Part shown: positions 29,856 through 43,129 of the stretch, piece by piece
Layout of the letters: each line of letters starts with the position of its first letter
Numbering within the stretch: the stretch's first letter is position 1
Origin: Gammaproteobacteria bacterium
GTDB lineage: Bacteria > Pseudomonadota > Gammaproteobacteria > GCA-001735895
DNA length: 64,000 nucleotides
Reading direction: 5' to 3'
Assembly: GCA_018669845.1 (NCBI GenBank)
Contig: JABHSO010000165.1
Location: 1-64,000, forward strand
Notes under the pieces: model-generated
The model's database searches: none
What the model was told of the DNA's origin: nothing
What the model saw: only the letters and a program-made list of their open reading frames with translations
Made by a program: the position numbers and the translations under genes

Positions 29856-31256
29856 ATGAGGAATATGGCCATGTTTAAAAAAGCTATTCTGGCATGCTTG
29901 TTGATGGGAGCCTGGGGACTTGCTCCAGCATCAGTTTCAAGCCCGCCTAGTGAAATGTCTGATGAAACAAAAAAGTGTGTTAAATGTCACCAGAAAAACA
30001 ACCCAGGTATTGTTCAACAATGGGGTCGCAGTAAACACTATGGTGCTAACGTAGGTTGTTATGAATGTCATCAGGCTGATGCCGGTGATGTGGATGCATA
30101 TATCCATGATGATAAAAAAGTTAAAAAGAACATTTCTATAATTGTATCTCCAAAAGACTGTTCAAACTGTCACGAGAAAGCGGCGAATGAAATGACTACT
30201 TCTCGACATGCTAAAGCGGGTCATATTCTGGATTCTCTGGATAACCTGTTAGCAGAAGTTGTAGAAGGCAATCGTGGATTTGTAACCGAGGGATTTCCTA
30301 AAGGAAACTCTTCAGCAGCTGTAAATGGTTGCTGGCAGTGTCATGGTTCTAAAGTTAAGGTACTGGAAGATGGTGCACTTGATCCAGCTACATGGCCAAA
30401 CACAGGTATTGGACGAATCAATCCTGACGGATCTGAAGGATCTTGTTCAGCATGTCACTCTCGTCACCAGTTCTCCACTGAGCAGGCACGTAAGCCTGAT
30501 AACTGTGGTAAGTGTCACTTAGGTCCAGATCATCCTCAAAAAGAAATCTATGAAGAGTCTAAGCATGGTATCGCATTCAAGGCTTATCAGGATGAAATGA
30601 ATCTGGACAGTGCTAAATGGGTAGTAGGTGTTGATTATACAGCCGCTCCAACTTGTGCAACTTGTCACATGGGTGCTACACGTAACCAGGATTCAACTCA
30701 TAACGTTGGTGAAAGAATCAGCTGGACTAACCGTCCACCAATTTCTGTCCGCCCAGAAGTAATGGATGCGAAAATGGGACTTGAGTCAGCTAACCTTAAA
30801 TGGGATGACCGTCGTGACAATATGCAGGATGTTTGTAAAGCCTGTCATACTGAAACTTACGTTGAGCAATTCTATCAGCAGTACGATAGTATGATTGAGT
30901 TATACAATGAGAAATTTGCCAAGCCTGGTAAAGCTCTTTACGGTGCAGCTAAACCATTACTGAAGAAAGCCAAGTTCTCTAACAAGCTTGACTGGATCTG
31001 GTTTGAGTTATGGCATCATGAAGGACGTCGTGCACGTATGGCGACATCTATGATGGCTCCTGACTATACTCATTGGCATGGTACTTACGACCTGGCTAAA
31101 CACTTCTACACCAAGATGGTTCCAGAACTGGAAAGCCTGATTTACAAAGGCAAGAAAGCTGGTGGTAAGAAGAAGAAAGCTGCTAAAAAGCTACAAAAAG
31201 AACTGGATAAGGTTCTTAACAGCAAAAACCACAAGTGGTACTTAGGTAAGAAGTAA
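29856..31256 (+). CDS. Octaheme hydroxylamine-oxidoreductase-like cytochrome c
   Basis: Eight CxxCH motifs counted (CVKCH, CYECH, CSNCH, CWQCH, CSACH, CGKCH, CATCH, CKACH); HAO-like THNVGERISWTNRPPISVRPE, signal peptide. Confidence 0.85.
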   Translation: MRNMAMFKKAILACLLMGAWGLAPASVSSPPSEMSDETKKCVKCHQKNNPGIVQQWGRSKHYGANVGCYECHQADAGDVDAYIHDDKKVKKNISIIVSPKDCSNCHEKAANEMTTSRHAKAGHILDSLDNLLAEVVEGNRGFVTEGFPKGNSSAAVNGCWQCHGSKVKVLEDGALDPATWPNTGIGRINPDGSEGSCSACHSRHQFSTEQARKPDNCGKCHLGPDHPQKEIYEESKHGIAFKAYQDEMNLDSAKWVVGVDYTAAPTCATCHMGATRNQDSTHNVGERISWTNRPPISVRPEVMDAKMGLESANLKWDDRRDNMQDVCKACHTETYVEQFYQQYDSMIELYNEKFAKPGKALYGAAKPLLKKAKFSNKLDWIWFELWHHEGRRARMATSMMAPDYTHWHGTYDLAKHFYTKMVPELESLIYKGKKAGGKKKKAAKKLQKELDKVLNSKNHKWYLGKK

Positions 31257-31272
31257 TTTACCCATAGTGAAG

Positions 31273-31307
31273 AAAACCTCGCCTTTTTCAGGCGGGGTTT
31301 TTTTTTA
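31273..31307 (+). terminator. Rho-independent terminator after the octaheme cytochrome gene
   Basis: AACCTCGCC-tttttca-GGCGGGGTT followed by a T tract. Confidence 0.8.
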
Positions 31308-31360
31308 CCTCCAGATATTTAATAAACATCTAACAGTAACTATTTTCAGGGACTACATTC

Positions 31361-31906
31361 ATGAAAAATTTTATTATCACTGCAATAATTAGCCTTTTTG
31401 TTATGACAACATCCCAGGCTTCAACTCTGGAAGACTTAGTTGTTTCCGGAAATACTTTTTGGTCACAAGGTAAATTTGCTGAAGCTGAGGGCGAATTTAA
31501 TAAAGCATTAAAAATTAATCCCGACTACAGTGTTGCGCATGCCAGAATAGCAAACCTGTATCTAACACAAAACAAAACTACTGAAGCAGTTGCATCTTTT
31601 CAAAATGCTATAAATGGCGATCCTGAAAATGCACAGCTCTTTATTGGGCTTGCCATTACTTACCTGCATAAACAATATTACAAGATGGCAGATGCCATGG
31701 TTAAACAGGCAATTGCCGTTGATCCAGATCTGGCCAATGCTCAAAAATTACAAACTTATATTACGGCCAAAAGAGAGAAAATGGCTCAAAAAGAAACAGT
31801 ATCTACTACTCAAAGCAATATGCATGGACAACCGTCACCACACGGAAAAGTATCGACGAGCGTTATGCCAGCTACAGTTCAGAAGAACATACAGAAAAGT
31901 CATTAA
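31361..31906 (+). CDS. Periplasmic TPR protein
   Basis: Signal peptide; TPR units such as AEGEFNKALKINPDYSVAHARIANLYLTQNKTTEAVASFQNAINGDPENAQLFIGLAITYLHKQ. Confidence 0.8.
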   Translation: MKNFIITAIISLFVMTTSQASTLEDLVVSGNTFWSQGKFAEAEGEFNKALKINPDYSVAHARIANLYLTQNKTTEAVASFQNAINGDPENAQLFIGLAITYLHKQYYKMADAMVKQAIAVDPDLANAQKLQTYITAKREKMAQKETVSTTQSNMHGQPSPHGKVSTSVMPATVQKNIQKSH

Positions 31907-32016
31907 TTAAAGTACAAATTCTAATTTTACTTTCATTGTAAAAATACGAGCTACAGTGTTGCCAGCATAAAAGCAATCTGTAGCTCTTAATTAGATCTCT
32001 AAAATATCCCCAGTAT

Positions 32017-33870
32017 CTAACTGGCTGTCAACTGAGCATATAATCGCGGTAAGAGCTTAGGCATTTCAAGCGGGTTTCGAATGACAGCATAACCACTACT
32101 ACCAAATAAATGAGGCAGATAACGATTACCCTTTTCATCAATTGTTACACAAAAAGGTTGTAATCCGAGGTTTTTAGCACTAATTATTGCCTGCCGGGTA
32201 TCTTCTATCCCGAACCGGCCTTCGTACTGATCCAGATCATTGGGTTTACCATCCGTTAAAATCAGTAACAACCGCCTGCTCTCTCCCTGCTTTATTAACT
32301 GGTCTGTCGCGTAACGAATTGCCGCTCCTAGTCGAGTGTAGTAACCCGGTTTAATTTTATTTATTCTGCCACGTATCTCGGCACTATATTTTTCATTAAA
32401 TTTCTTCAGGATGTGCATCCGGATCGGATCACGTTTTCGCGATGAGAAACCAACCAGACTAAAAGCATCACCGGTTGCATTCAGGCTTTCTGAAAATAGA
32501 AACAAGCTATCACGAATAACATCAATAACACGCTGATGATCATTCACCCAGGTATCCGTAGAAAGTGATAAATCAGCAACTAGCAGACAGGCCAGATCCC
32601 TCGCTCCACTTTTCAGTTCTCGATAAAGCCCTTCAGTACTGACCCCGGTTTTAGCATGTTTTTCTGCTGCATAACGCAGATAAGCATCAAGGTCTATATC
32701 CTGACCATCAGATTGTTTACGATGCCATACACGGGCTGGGGCCAATAATTGAAATTGGTTTCTCAGTTTACGTGCAGTTTTTTTCAAATGTTCGGGTAAA
32801 GGTATAGGGTCTGCATCTGTAGCCATCATTTCAACAATACGACAACAGTTTTCAATCATCCGGTTCTTCTTCCAGTCCCATTCCGGTAATAGAATTCCTT
32901 CGCTTAACACTTCGTCATCTTCAGAAGCTGAAGGGAGATCAAGATCGAATTTTAGACGAATAGCAGAGGAGCGATCATTCCTGGTCACAGATAAGGTATC
33001 AAGGTCACGAGCGACCGAATCTGCCTGATCAGCATCTTCTTCATCTTCATTACCCCGATCAAGATTAACAAACTCTCCCCAGGTAAAGATGTTTTCCATT
33101 CTTACCGTTATTAATCCTTTATCATCTTCCTGTTTCTTGACTCGTTCGGCTTTACGTCGATCGACATCTTCAAGCTCTCGGGTTTCCTGTTGACCCATAT
33201 TATTGTTATTTCCAGGATCAGCACTATCCTTAAAAAAAGCAGCATTTTCACTGGCTTCAGGATGTAGCCACAACAAAACAGGGAACGGATCTCTTTTGCT
33301 GTACATCAGAAATTTAACAGACCCTGGATCTGTCATAGCTTGACGAATATCTTCTTCAATTTTTCTTTCTGTGGCAGGTAAATGGGATGGATCAGGTCTC
33401 TGTTTCAGGTGAGCCTTAACCAGTTCTGTATATTTCGTGATCAACCCGGGATAACGTTGCAATGTCCATAAAACACTTAACTGACTTCTTGAAAACCAGT
33501 TATTCTTTTCAGGATCAGTAATCTGCACTTCATTGGCAGCCATAGCAGCTAACCAGTAATACAAATCTCTGTTTAATTTTTTATCTTCAAACCAGGCTAT
33601 TTTAGGCGGTAATTTTAAGGCATTAGAGTCACGCCAGGCCAGTTCAACTTTATTACCGCTACCGGCAATTCTTTGCAACCAGTTACGACGACGATTAACT
33701 GCAGTGCTATCTACTACTTCAACCTGTAAACCACCATCTCCACCTAATGCCCGAAAAAAAGTGGCTATACTATTTTTAACATCTGAAAGCTCAACAGCTG
33801 CTTCTAAATGGCGTTGGTCAGCCATTCGCGTAATTAACTTATGCCAGAGTTCTCCAACTTTTTCTTCCAT
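32017..33870 (-). CDS. norD: NorD-like nitric oxide reductase activation protein (VWA domain)
   Basis: VWA: LLVADLSLSTDTWVNDHQRVIDVIRDSLFLFSESLNATGDAFSLVGFSS...LLLILTDGKPNDLDQYEGRFGIEDTRQAI. Confidence 0.9.
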   Translation of the reverse strand: MEEKVGELWHKLITRMADQRHLEAAVELSDVKNSIATFFRALGGDGGLQVEVVDSTAVNRRRNWLQRIAGSGNKVELAWRDSNALKLPPKIAWFEDKKLNRDLYYWLAAMAANEVQITDPEKNNWFSRSQLSVLWTLQRYPGLITKYTELVKAHLKQRPDPSHLPATERKIEEDIRQAMTDPGSVKFLMYSKRDPFPVLLWLHPEASENAAFFKDSADPGNNNNMGQQETRELEDVDRRKAERVKKQEDDKGLITVRMENIFTWGEFVNLDRGNEDEEDADQADSVARDLDTLSVTRNDRSSAIRLKFDLDLPSASEDDEVLSEGILLPEWDWKKNRMIENCCRIVEMMATDADPIPLPEHLKKTARKLRNQFQLLAPARVWHRKQSDGQDIDLDAYLRYAAEKHAKTGVSTEGLYRELKSGARDLACLLVADLSLSTDTWVNDHQRVIDVIRDSLFLFSESLNATGDAFSLVGFSSRKRDPIRMHILKKFNEKYSAEIRGRINKIKPGYYTRLGAAIRYATDQLIKQGESRRLLLILTDGKPNDLDQYEGRFGIEDTRQAIISAKNLGLQPFCVTIDEKGNRYLPHLFGSSGYAVIRNPLEMPKLLPRLYAQLTAS

Positions 33871-33880
33871 CGCTTATATC

Positions 33881-33952
33881 CCGTAGGGTGCGCCATGAGC
33901 ACCAGTAAGTATGAATATTGCTGAATAATGGTGCGCATGGCACACCCTACGG
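33881..33952. repeat. GTAGGGTGCGC...GCGCACCCTAC palindromic intergenic repeat, copy 1
   Basis: CCGTAGGGTGCGCCATG ... CATGGCACACCCTACGG. Confidence 0.8.
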
Positions 33953-33964
33953 ATGGACATCAAT

Positions 33965-34903
33965 TCACTTCCCCTTTAACGGTATGCCCACAGGAGGCTC
34001 TGACTGATGTAAAGCATCTAAACCGTCAATCCAGACTATCAAAGATTGATCTGGATTATTGCCCTGCTGCTGAGTACAGGCAGAAATACACTCACCACAT
34101 TGAGTACAGTTAAACATTCTGCGTTTAATATCTCGAGGTTTAAGGCGCATGGGACAGGAATTGTCGCAGGCATTGTTACACTTCTTACACAAACTGCTCT
34201 GCTTTCGGTCAAAAGTGACCACCATAGCCCGACGATTTGCCATCCAGGCCAGGCTTTGAAAAAAACCAACCGCACAGGCATAACGACAGAAAAAATGCCT
34301 GGCAAAAGTAAACTCAATGGTTAATAAAAAAGTTCCTACAGAAATAAACACGAATTGATTTCTGGTTAGTTCTGCATTAAATAAATTAGAATAAATTTCT
34401 GCTGGAGGCAGTAAATAAGTGAGTAAACTCACCGCCCAGGTGAAAGAGAATAATAGAACTGAGAATAATGTAACTAACCAGTAAATTTTATTAGGTTTTA
34501 TACTGGATCCATCAGGTTGTAATTCTGGCAGTGGATTTTTCTCCCATAGACTGGGTTTACCACTGGCTCGATACATAAGGTTATTGATCACTTCAACGAC
34601 TGAAAAATGCGGACATAGCCAACCACAATATAATCGTCCCCAACGCCAGGCACTATAAAGAAATGCACCAACAACAAGAAATAGTGGTAAAAATGCACGT
34701 AAAAGCAAGTTTACTGCTGCTTCTACCGGACCCATCAAACCTTGCTGGAGAAGATCCAGACCTAGTGTCCAGTGAAAAGTTAATAAATAGAAGTGACCAT
34801 CATTTAAATCGTATCTAAACAGATCAAATATTGGCGCTACGATGAATAGAATAAAAAAACCAGATTGAAACCAGAATCGTTTTAGCTGAACTTTAGTACG
34901 CAT
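33965..34903 (-). CDS. NapH/CcoG-like membrane polyferredoxin in the nor operon
   Basis: Multi-TM; YCGWLCPH, CKKCNNACDNSCPMR, CTQCGECISAC. Confidence 0.8.
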   Translation of the reverse strand: MRTKVQLKRFWFQSGFFILFIVAPIFDLFRYDLNDGHFYLLTFHWTLGLDLLQQGLMGPVEAAVNLLLRAFLPLFLVVGAFLYSAWRWGRLYCGWLCPHFSVVEVINNLMYRASGKPSLWEKNPLPELQPDGSSIKPNKIYWLVTLFSVLLFSFTWAVSLLTYLLPPAEIYSNLFNAELTRNQFVFISVGTFLLTIEFTFARHFFCRYACAVGFFQSLAWMANRRAMVVTFDRKQSSLCKKCNNACDNSCPMRLKPRDIKRRMFNCTQCGECISACTQQQGNNPDQSLIVWIDGLDALHQSEPPVGIPLKGK

Positions 34904-34917
34904 AACAGCCTAATTTC

Positions 34918-35193
34918 TCAACAACCGTCAGGAATTGTTTTCCCGACTAGTGGATAAGACCAGCACAGCCCTTCAAGTGCCTTTATCAAGCCAATCATTC
35001 CCAAAATAATAAAACTGGAGTGAGCAATAGTGAAATATATAATGGCAATCATCCAGGTATAAGGTCCATCGATGCCACCTAAAAACAGAATTAATGAAAA
35101 AATCACAATGACTAACAGATTGACTAAATAAAGAATCTCAGCAGTTACAGACTGAGATGGTTCATAATCTGTCCGCTGCTCAGAAGCAGGCAT
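34918..35193 (-). CDS. Small membrane protein of the nor operon
   Basis: Two predicted TM segments, located between norQ and the polyferredoxin gene on the same strand. Confidence 0.6.
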   Translation of the reverse strand: MPASEQRTDYEPSQSVTAEILYLVNLLVIVIFSLILFLGGIDGPYTWMIAIIYFTIAHSSFIILGMIGLIKALEGLCWSYPLVGKTIPDGC

Positions 35194-36001
35194 TCACAAC
35201 CTCCATCAAAGCATCGATGGTCTCATTTTCATCAGTCAGCGGTTCTACTAAAGCAGCACGACAAGCTTCAACAACAGGAAAACCATCTTTAATCAGAGTC
35301 GCTGCATACACAAGCAAACGTGTAGAAGCGGCTTCTTCCAGGTCATGATCCTTTAATGCACGCAATGAGCCAGCAAGCTGTACCAGACTTTTTGCAAGCT
35401 CTTCATCGATACCCGTTTCTCCAATCAGAATTTCACATTCGAGTTCAGCATCAGGAAAATCAAAGGTCATGGCAAGAAAGCGTTGACGTGTAGAAGGTTT
35501 CATCCCTTTCAACAAATTCTGATAACCAGGATTGTAGGACACGACCAGCATGAAGTTATCAGGAGCATGCAGTGTTTCACCGGTTCTTTCCAATGGAAGA
35601 ATACGACGATCATCAGTCAGAGGATGTAGTACCACTGTGGTATCTTTACGGGCTTCAACCACTTCATCAAGATAGCAAATAGCACCCTCACGCACTGCGC
35701 GAGTTAAAGGGCCATCATTCCAGAAAGTACCTTCAGAGCCTATAAGATGACGTCCCACAAGATCAGCTGCTGTCAGGTCATCATGACAGGCAACGGTGTA
35801 CATATTTTGTGAAAGCCTGGATGCCATATACTGAATAAATCGAGTTTTACCACAACCAGTAGGACCTTTTATTAATACAGGTAACCTGTTACGCCATGCA
35901 TATTCAAAAAGTGCAATTTCATTTCCCTGAGGTTTGTAAAAAGGGAGTTCGTTAGTATTATCCTGAGAATTTTTTTCAGCAGATACAGTTTTGTTATTCA
36001 T
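35180..36001 (-). CDS. norQ: NorQ/CbbQ-family MoxR-like AAA ATPase
   Basis: FEYAWRNRLPVLIKGPTGCGKTRFIQYMASRL; CYLDEVVEARKDTTVVLHPLTDDRRILPLERTGE. Confidence 0.93.
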   Translation of the reverse strand: MNNKTVSAEKNSQDNTNELPFYKPQGNEIALFEYAWRNRLPVLIKGPTGCGKTRFIQYMASRLSQNMYTVACHDDLTAADLVGRHLIGSEGTFWNDGPLTRAVREGAICYLDEVVEARKDTTVVLHPLTDDRRILPLERTGETLHAPDNFMLVVSYNPGYQNLLKGMKPSTRQRFLAMTFDFPDAELECEILIGETGIDEELAKSLVQLAGSLRALKDHDLEEAASTRLLVYAATLIKDGFPVVEACRAALVEPLTDENETIDALMEVVNACF

Positions 36002-36025
36002 TATGTTTTATCTATCATTATCTCG

Positions 36026-36337
36026 TTAACTGGCACTATAAAATGCAATTGCAATTAATGAACCCGGTAGCAGTAACCAGATTAAAATCACCCAACCCCA
36101 GATGCCTGAAACTGCTTTCAAGCCCATATAATAATCACCTATCAGGTGACCCTTAAGTAAGGATAAACCCAGCACAAGAAGAGCAAAAGTCAGCCCACTT
36201 AATTCTGAAATACCGACATACCAGGTAAAAACAGTTAATACCATCAACAAGATATAAACAAATGTACAGGGCCTGATACCAATAGCTTTAGACATCACTA
36301 CCTCATCACATAAATAAGAGGGAAAAGAATTATCCAT
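36026..36337 (-). CDS. NorF-like / cytochrome oxidase subunit IV-like small membrane protein
   Basis: Three TM segments, LLKGHLIGDYYMGLKAVSGIWGWVILIWLLLPGSLI; overlaps the norE-like gene. Confidence 0.7.
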   Translation of the reverse strand: MDNSFPSYLCDEVVMSKAIGIRPCTFVYILLMVLTVFTWYVGISELSGLTFALLVLGLSLLKGHLIGDYYMGLKAVSGIWGWVILIWLLLPGSLIAIAFYSAS

Positions 36338-36864
36338 ACCATATCAACCATATGCCAGTAACTGGCTCCTGTTTCCAGGCCAGTATGGTCATCAGGCGTG
36401 TAGTTCCCTGCCCTTGTTTTAACTGCATTTGCCGCAAGAATAACCATGCCCATCAAAACATGCATAAAGTGGAAGAAGGTAAGCGAAAAGTAAAACATAT
36501 AAAACTTATTGGTTCGCAAGTTAATACCTTCACTGTAATGATGATTATATTCATAAGATTTTACAACCAGAAATAACAGGCCCATCAGTAAGGCTGCAAT
36601 CAACCAGTTGAAACAGTGTTTTGCATTATTCTCTCTAATTGCAGCGACTGCTCGAACTACAAAATAACTACTTGTTATTAAGCTAAGAGTATTAATTAAG
36701 GCTAAATTGCGATCAAGAGTGAGCTGAGATTCGTTAAATAACTCTACATTATTGGCGCGGGTAAAAGCATAAGTTGCAAAGAAAACAGCAAACACTGTCA
36801 ATTCCGCCATGATAAAAATCCAGATAGCGAGGTCGCCAGGAGGAGTAGATCGGTTCTTCATCAT
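36298..36864 (-). CDS. norE: NorE-like cytochrome c oxidase subunit III family protein
   Basis: GDLAIWIFIMAELTVFAVFFATYAFTRA...FFHFMHVLMGMVILAANAVKTR...GASYWHMVDMVWIILFPLIYVMR. Confidence 0.85.
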   Translation of the reverse strand: MMKNRSTPPGDLAIWIFIMAELTVFAVFFATYAFTRANNVELFNESQLTLDRNLALINTLSLITSSYFVVRAVAAIRENNAKHCFNWLIAALLMGLLFLVVKSYEYNHHYSEGINLRTNKFYMFYFSLTFFHFMHVLMGMVILAANAVKTRAGNYTPDDHTGLETGASYWHMVDMVWIILFPLIYVMR

Positions 36865-36972
36865 TGATATTCGTATGTTGTTTGAATCTAAAAAGGATAT
36901 TTAATAATGACTCGATTAGTCATACAAATTTCCATACAAAACTGTGGATATATAGATTTATTTAACAAATTT

Positions 36973-37002
36973 TAAAAAAAATGGCGGGCTAAATGCCCGC
37001 CA
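36973..37002 (-). terminator. Terminator downstream of norB (minus strand)
   Basis: TGGCGGGC-taaat-GCCCGCCA with an A tract on plus (T tract on minus). Confidence 0.75.
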
Positions 37003-37040
37003 AAATACTTCTTGGGTAACTAACTTAAAACAGTGGAAAT

Positions 37041-38441
<1,401 letters not shown>

Positions 38442-38888
38442 TTAACCCTGAATATTTGGTGGCCAGTTCTGGGTATTAATTTCTGAAGCGTACTTCAAAA
38501 ATTGCGCCACAGCCTCAAGCTCTTCGTCAGATAAATTAAACTGGGGCATACTTCTGCGACCAGGAATACCATCTTTAGGACGGCTCATAATGAAGCCCTT
38601 AATAGCATCGGTACTATTGCCGAAGCGTTGGTATACATTACCCAGTTCAGGAGCAAAATAAGCACCTTCACCCAGTAAAGTATGGCAACCTACACAGTTG
38701 TTGTGTTCCCATACTCGCTTTCCAGCAGCGACCTGTTCGGTTAGATTTTGTCGATTATCCAACTCCGGAAGTGCGGATTCAGTATCGAAAGTAAGCGCGA
38801 GTAACAGTAGAAAGAAGAAAACGCTTCCACCGTAGAAAATATTTCGCGCCATCGACTTTGTAAACGTCTCTGACATGATTAGCCCCAT
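38442..38888 (-). CDS. norC: Nitric oxide reductase cytochrome c subunit
   Basis: N-terminal TM, CVGCHTLLGEGAYFAPELGNVYQR, MPQFNLSDEELEAVAQFLKYASEINTQNWPPN. Confidence 0.94.
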   Translation of the reverse strand: MGLIMSETFTKSMARNIFYGGSVFFFLLLLALTFDTESALPELDNRQNLTEQVAAGKRVWEHNNCVGCHTLLGEGAYFAPELGNVYQRFGNSTDAIKGFIMSRPKDGIPGRRSMPQFNLSDEELEAVAQFLKYASEINTQNWPPNIQG

Positions 38889-38965
38889 CTATAACTAAAA
38901 TTAAAAAAACATCATTTACCTTATTTAGGCGGAGGCAAGGCTAAGTCATTTCACTCAAGGCGAAC

Positions 38966-38979
38966 ATGATAAATATCAA
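38966..38979. promoter_or_regulatory. FNR/DNR-type box upstream of norC (aTGATaaatATCAA, one mismatch)
   Basis: ATGAT-AAAT-ATCAA about 80 bp upstream of the norC start. Confidence 0.6.
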
Positions 38980-39353
38980 TATACTAATATAATTATATTG
39001 ATATATTAACTAACATTGATTTAAGTATATATATTGACCTTTATGAAAAAATAAAACCTATAGGATTCAGGTTTCTTTACTTAAGGGCCATGGAATAAAG
39101 TTTTTTGATTACGAATATTCCAGGGTGCTTTCCATGTCGGTAACGACTATACGCACTAGTAGGGTGGACACTTCAGAAAACCGCCGTGAATACAACATTT
39201 GAGGAAGTTAAACGGTTGTGTGCGGAGCACAGAAAACAATCCGGTTCATCTGTTTTGCAGCAAAAGATCATCCATGTTTTTTTCATGATCTACTGCTGAT
39301 GAAACAGCTTAAAAAGAAAAATAATGACTTGGGCTAATAACTATTAATCTAAT

Positions 39354-39821
39354 TTAGATTTTAAACTTTGAAAAAAAAGATCTTATCTTGCCCTCATCCG
39401 CATTACTATCATTAATCAGTTTTTCCAATTTATGCAGACGAGCATCATGTGTTCCGAAATGCACACAAAACCAGTCATTAAGTTTTTTCTTTAACTTCTG
39501 TTCATCAAAGTTATCGGTTGACTCTACCTCGTCAGTAATATCACGAATATCATCCAGTAAATTCACATGATCTTCATGATGTTCCTGATATTGATCATAT
39601 CCGTACTTTTCCATCAGATTTTCTTCATGAACAAAATGGGAGTAAATCTCACCATAAGTATCATTCAAAACTTTCACTAACTGTTTTTTATCAGCCTTAT
39701 TCTCAAGTGCTGAATAAAAGGAATTAATTAAAGCAATTAATTCCTGATGCTCAACATCAATATCAGAAACACCCGTTAAAAAATTGTCATTCCATTCAAT
39801 TAAAGTCATTTCAGATCCCAT
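39354..39821 (-). CDS. Bacteriohemerythrin
   Basis: IEWNDNFLTGVSDIDVEHQELIALIN ... HFVHEENLMEKYGYDQYQEHHEDHVNLL ... VHFGTHDARL. Confidence 0.93.
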   Translation of the reverse strand: MGSEMTLIEWNDNFLTGVSDIDVEHQELIALINSFYSALENKADKKQLVKVLNDTYGEIYSHFVHEENLMEKYGYDQYQEHHEDHVNLLDDIRDITDEVESTDNFDEQKLKKKLNDWFCVHFGTHDARLHKLEKLINDSNADEGKIRSFFSKFKI

Positions 39822-39845
39822 GATTTAATTATCAAAAGTATTAAT

Positions 39846-40373
39846 TTAATGAGTATCCACTTTCACATGATCATACACAATGATATGGTCGGCCAGAATA
39901 CCTTTCTTAATAACTTTTAAGTCCTTCTCTGTAAATTCAATACGGCAAGGCGAAGAGGAATCACAATCAAACAAAACTATTCCCTGCCCCGTTTTAACAG
40001 TACCCAGGTTTGCAATTACATCCTGATCCATCACAGCAAATTTACCTCGTATAAAAGCATCACCCACTGACTTTTTACTGATCGTATTAAAAACTGAAGC
40101 AATAGCTTCTGGTTTTACTGTTGTTGAATAAGGATATGGAATAAATAAACGAATGATCCTGTTAGGTGGGTAGAATTTCATATAATGACTTTTTCCAGAT
40201 AGTCGAGCCATTTTCCCATCATTTTCTTCTCTGGAGAAAAAACCTGAATAAAAAAGTACTGTACCTTCAGACTGTTGCAATTCCTGCTCTCCTTTTGCAA
40301 TAGAGATGCCCGGAACTAAAAGGGTTACTACAATGGTTATGACAATAGCAAGAGAATTATTATTAAGATACAT
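39846..40373 (-). CDS. Secreted hypothetical protein
   Basis: Signal peptide, no recognised family. Confidence 0.5.
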   Translation of the reverse strand: MYLNNNSLAIVITIVVTLLVPGISIAKGEQELQQSEGTVLFYSGFFSREENDGKMARLSGKSHYMKFYPPNRIIRLFIPYPYSTTVKPEAIASVFNTISKKSVGDAFIRGKFAVMDQDVIANLGTVKTGQGIVLFDCDSSSPCRIEFTEKDLKVIKKGILADHIIVYDHVKVDTH

Positions 40374-40521
40374 TTTAACAGCCTGGACAATCTAATTATT
40401 AAATCAGGCTTATTATAAAATACTTATGAAACAAGCTCTATATCTATTTCCTGATAAAGCCGAGAAAAAGTTCTTCAGGGAGCATCATTAAACATAGTTT
40501 TTTTTATTAATTTCATCTTAT

Positions 40522-40535
40522 TTGACAAATATCAA
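40522..40535. promoter_or_regulatory. FNR/DNR-type box TTGACaaatATCAA upstream of nirS
   Basis: Exact TTGAY-N4-ATCAA, ~142 bp upstream of the ATG. Confidence 0.65.
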
Positions 40536-40661
40536 CTCTTTTTTTTACCTTTCTATTAATATTTGACGTTCTTACAAGGTAATTCATTCTTATAATAATT
40601 TTATGTAGTAGATATTTATCAATTTGACTCACAAATAATATATTTATAACTAACCAACTAA

Positions 40662-42614
<1,953 letters not shown>

Positions 42615-42636
42615 TTTCTACTGAGTAGACTTTTAC

Positions 42637-42667
42637 AAAGGGGAAGTTATTACTTCCCCTTTTTTTA
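42637..42667 (+). terminator. Terminator after nirS
   Basis: AAAGGGGAAGT-tat-TACTTCCCCTTTTTTT. Confidence 0.8.
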
Positions 42668-42740
42668 TTTAAGGTCCCACCTGAGCAACAGCAACCATCC
42701 AAAATTTACTCCTTACTCATTAAGCAGGGTTTTGTAAAAC

Positions 42741-43013
42741 ATGCGATTTATAATTTTCTTATCAATATTTTTCATTTTTACAACTTCATATGCTCAGGAT
42801 ATAAATACAAGGCTACGTTTTTCAAAAAAAATAATGGAGGTATACCAGATATCCTGCCGGGGAGAATCAAACACCATAAAAGAGGCTTTTACTTTAGCTG
42901 CCACCTATATAACTCATGGAGAATACAATAATATGAGAGATCAGTTACTGGAAGCCAGAGTCATTTCAACAAAATCAGATTGTCAGAAATCTATCGATAG
43001 GTTACTGGATTAA
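42741..43013 (+). CDS. Small secreted hypothetical protein
   Basis: Signal peptide (MRFIIFLSIFFIFTTSYA); no family recognised. Confidence 0.45.
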   Translation: MRFIIFLSIFFIFTTSYAQDINTRLRFSKKIMEVYQISCRGESNTIKEAFTLAATYITHGEYNNMRDQLLEARVISTKSDCQKSIDRLLD

Positions 43014-43129
43014 AAAAGTTTGTATTGATTGTGAATTAAGGCATCAATCAAAGAATATACTCTGATGAAATCAAAAAATATTTACTATATAATTCATTGC
43101 TTTAGGTTCGACCATGCTCAGCAACATTT

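Noticed and set aside
29856-31256. True ammonia-oxidiser HAO (nitrification)
   Set aside because: No amo genes or cytochromes c554/cM552 nearby; the FNR-like boxes and nor/nir context favour a reductive or detoxifying role, though the crosslink Tyr was not verified.
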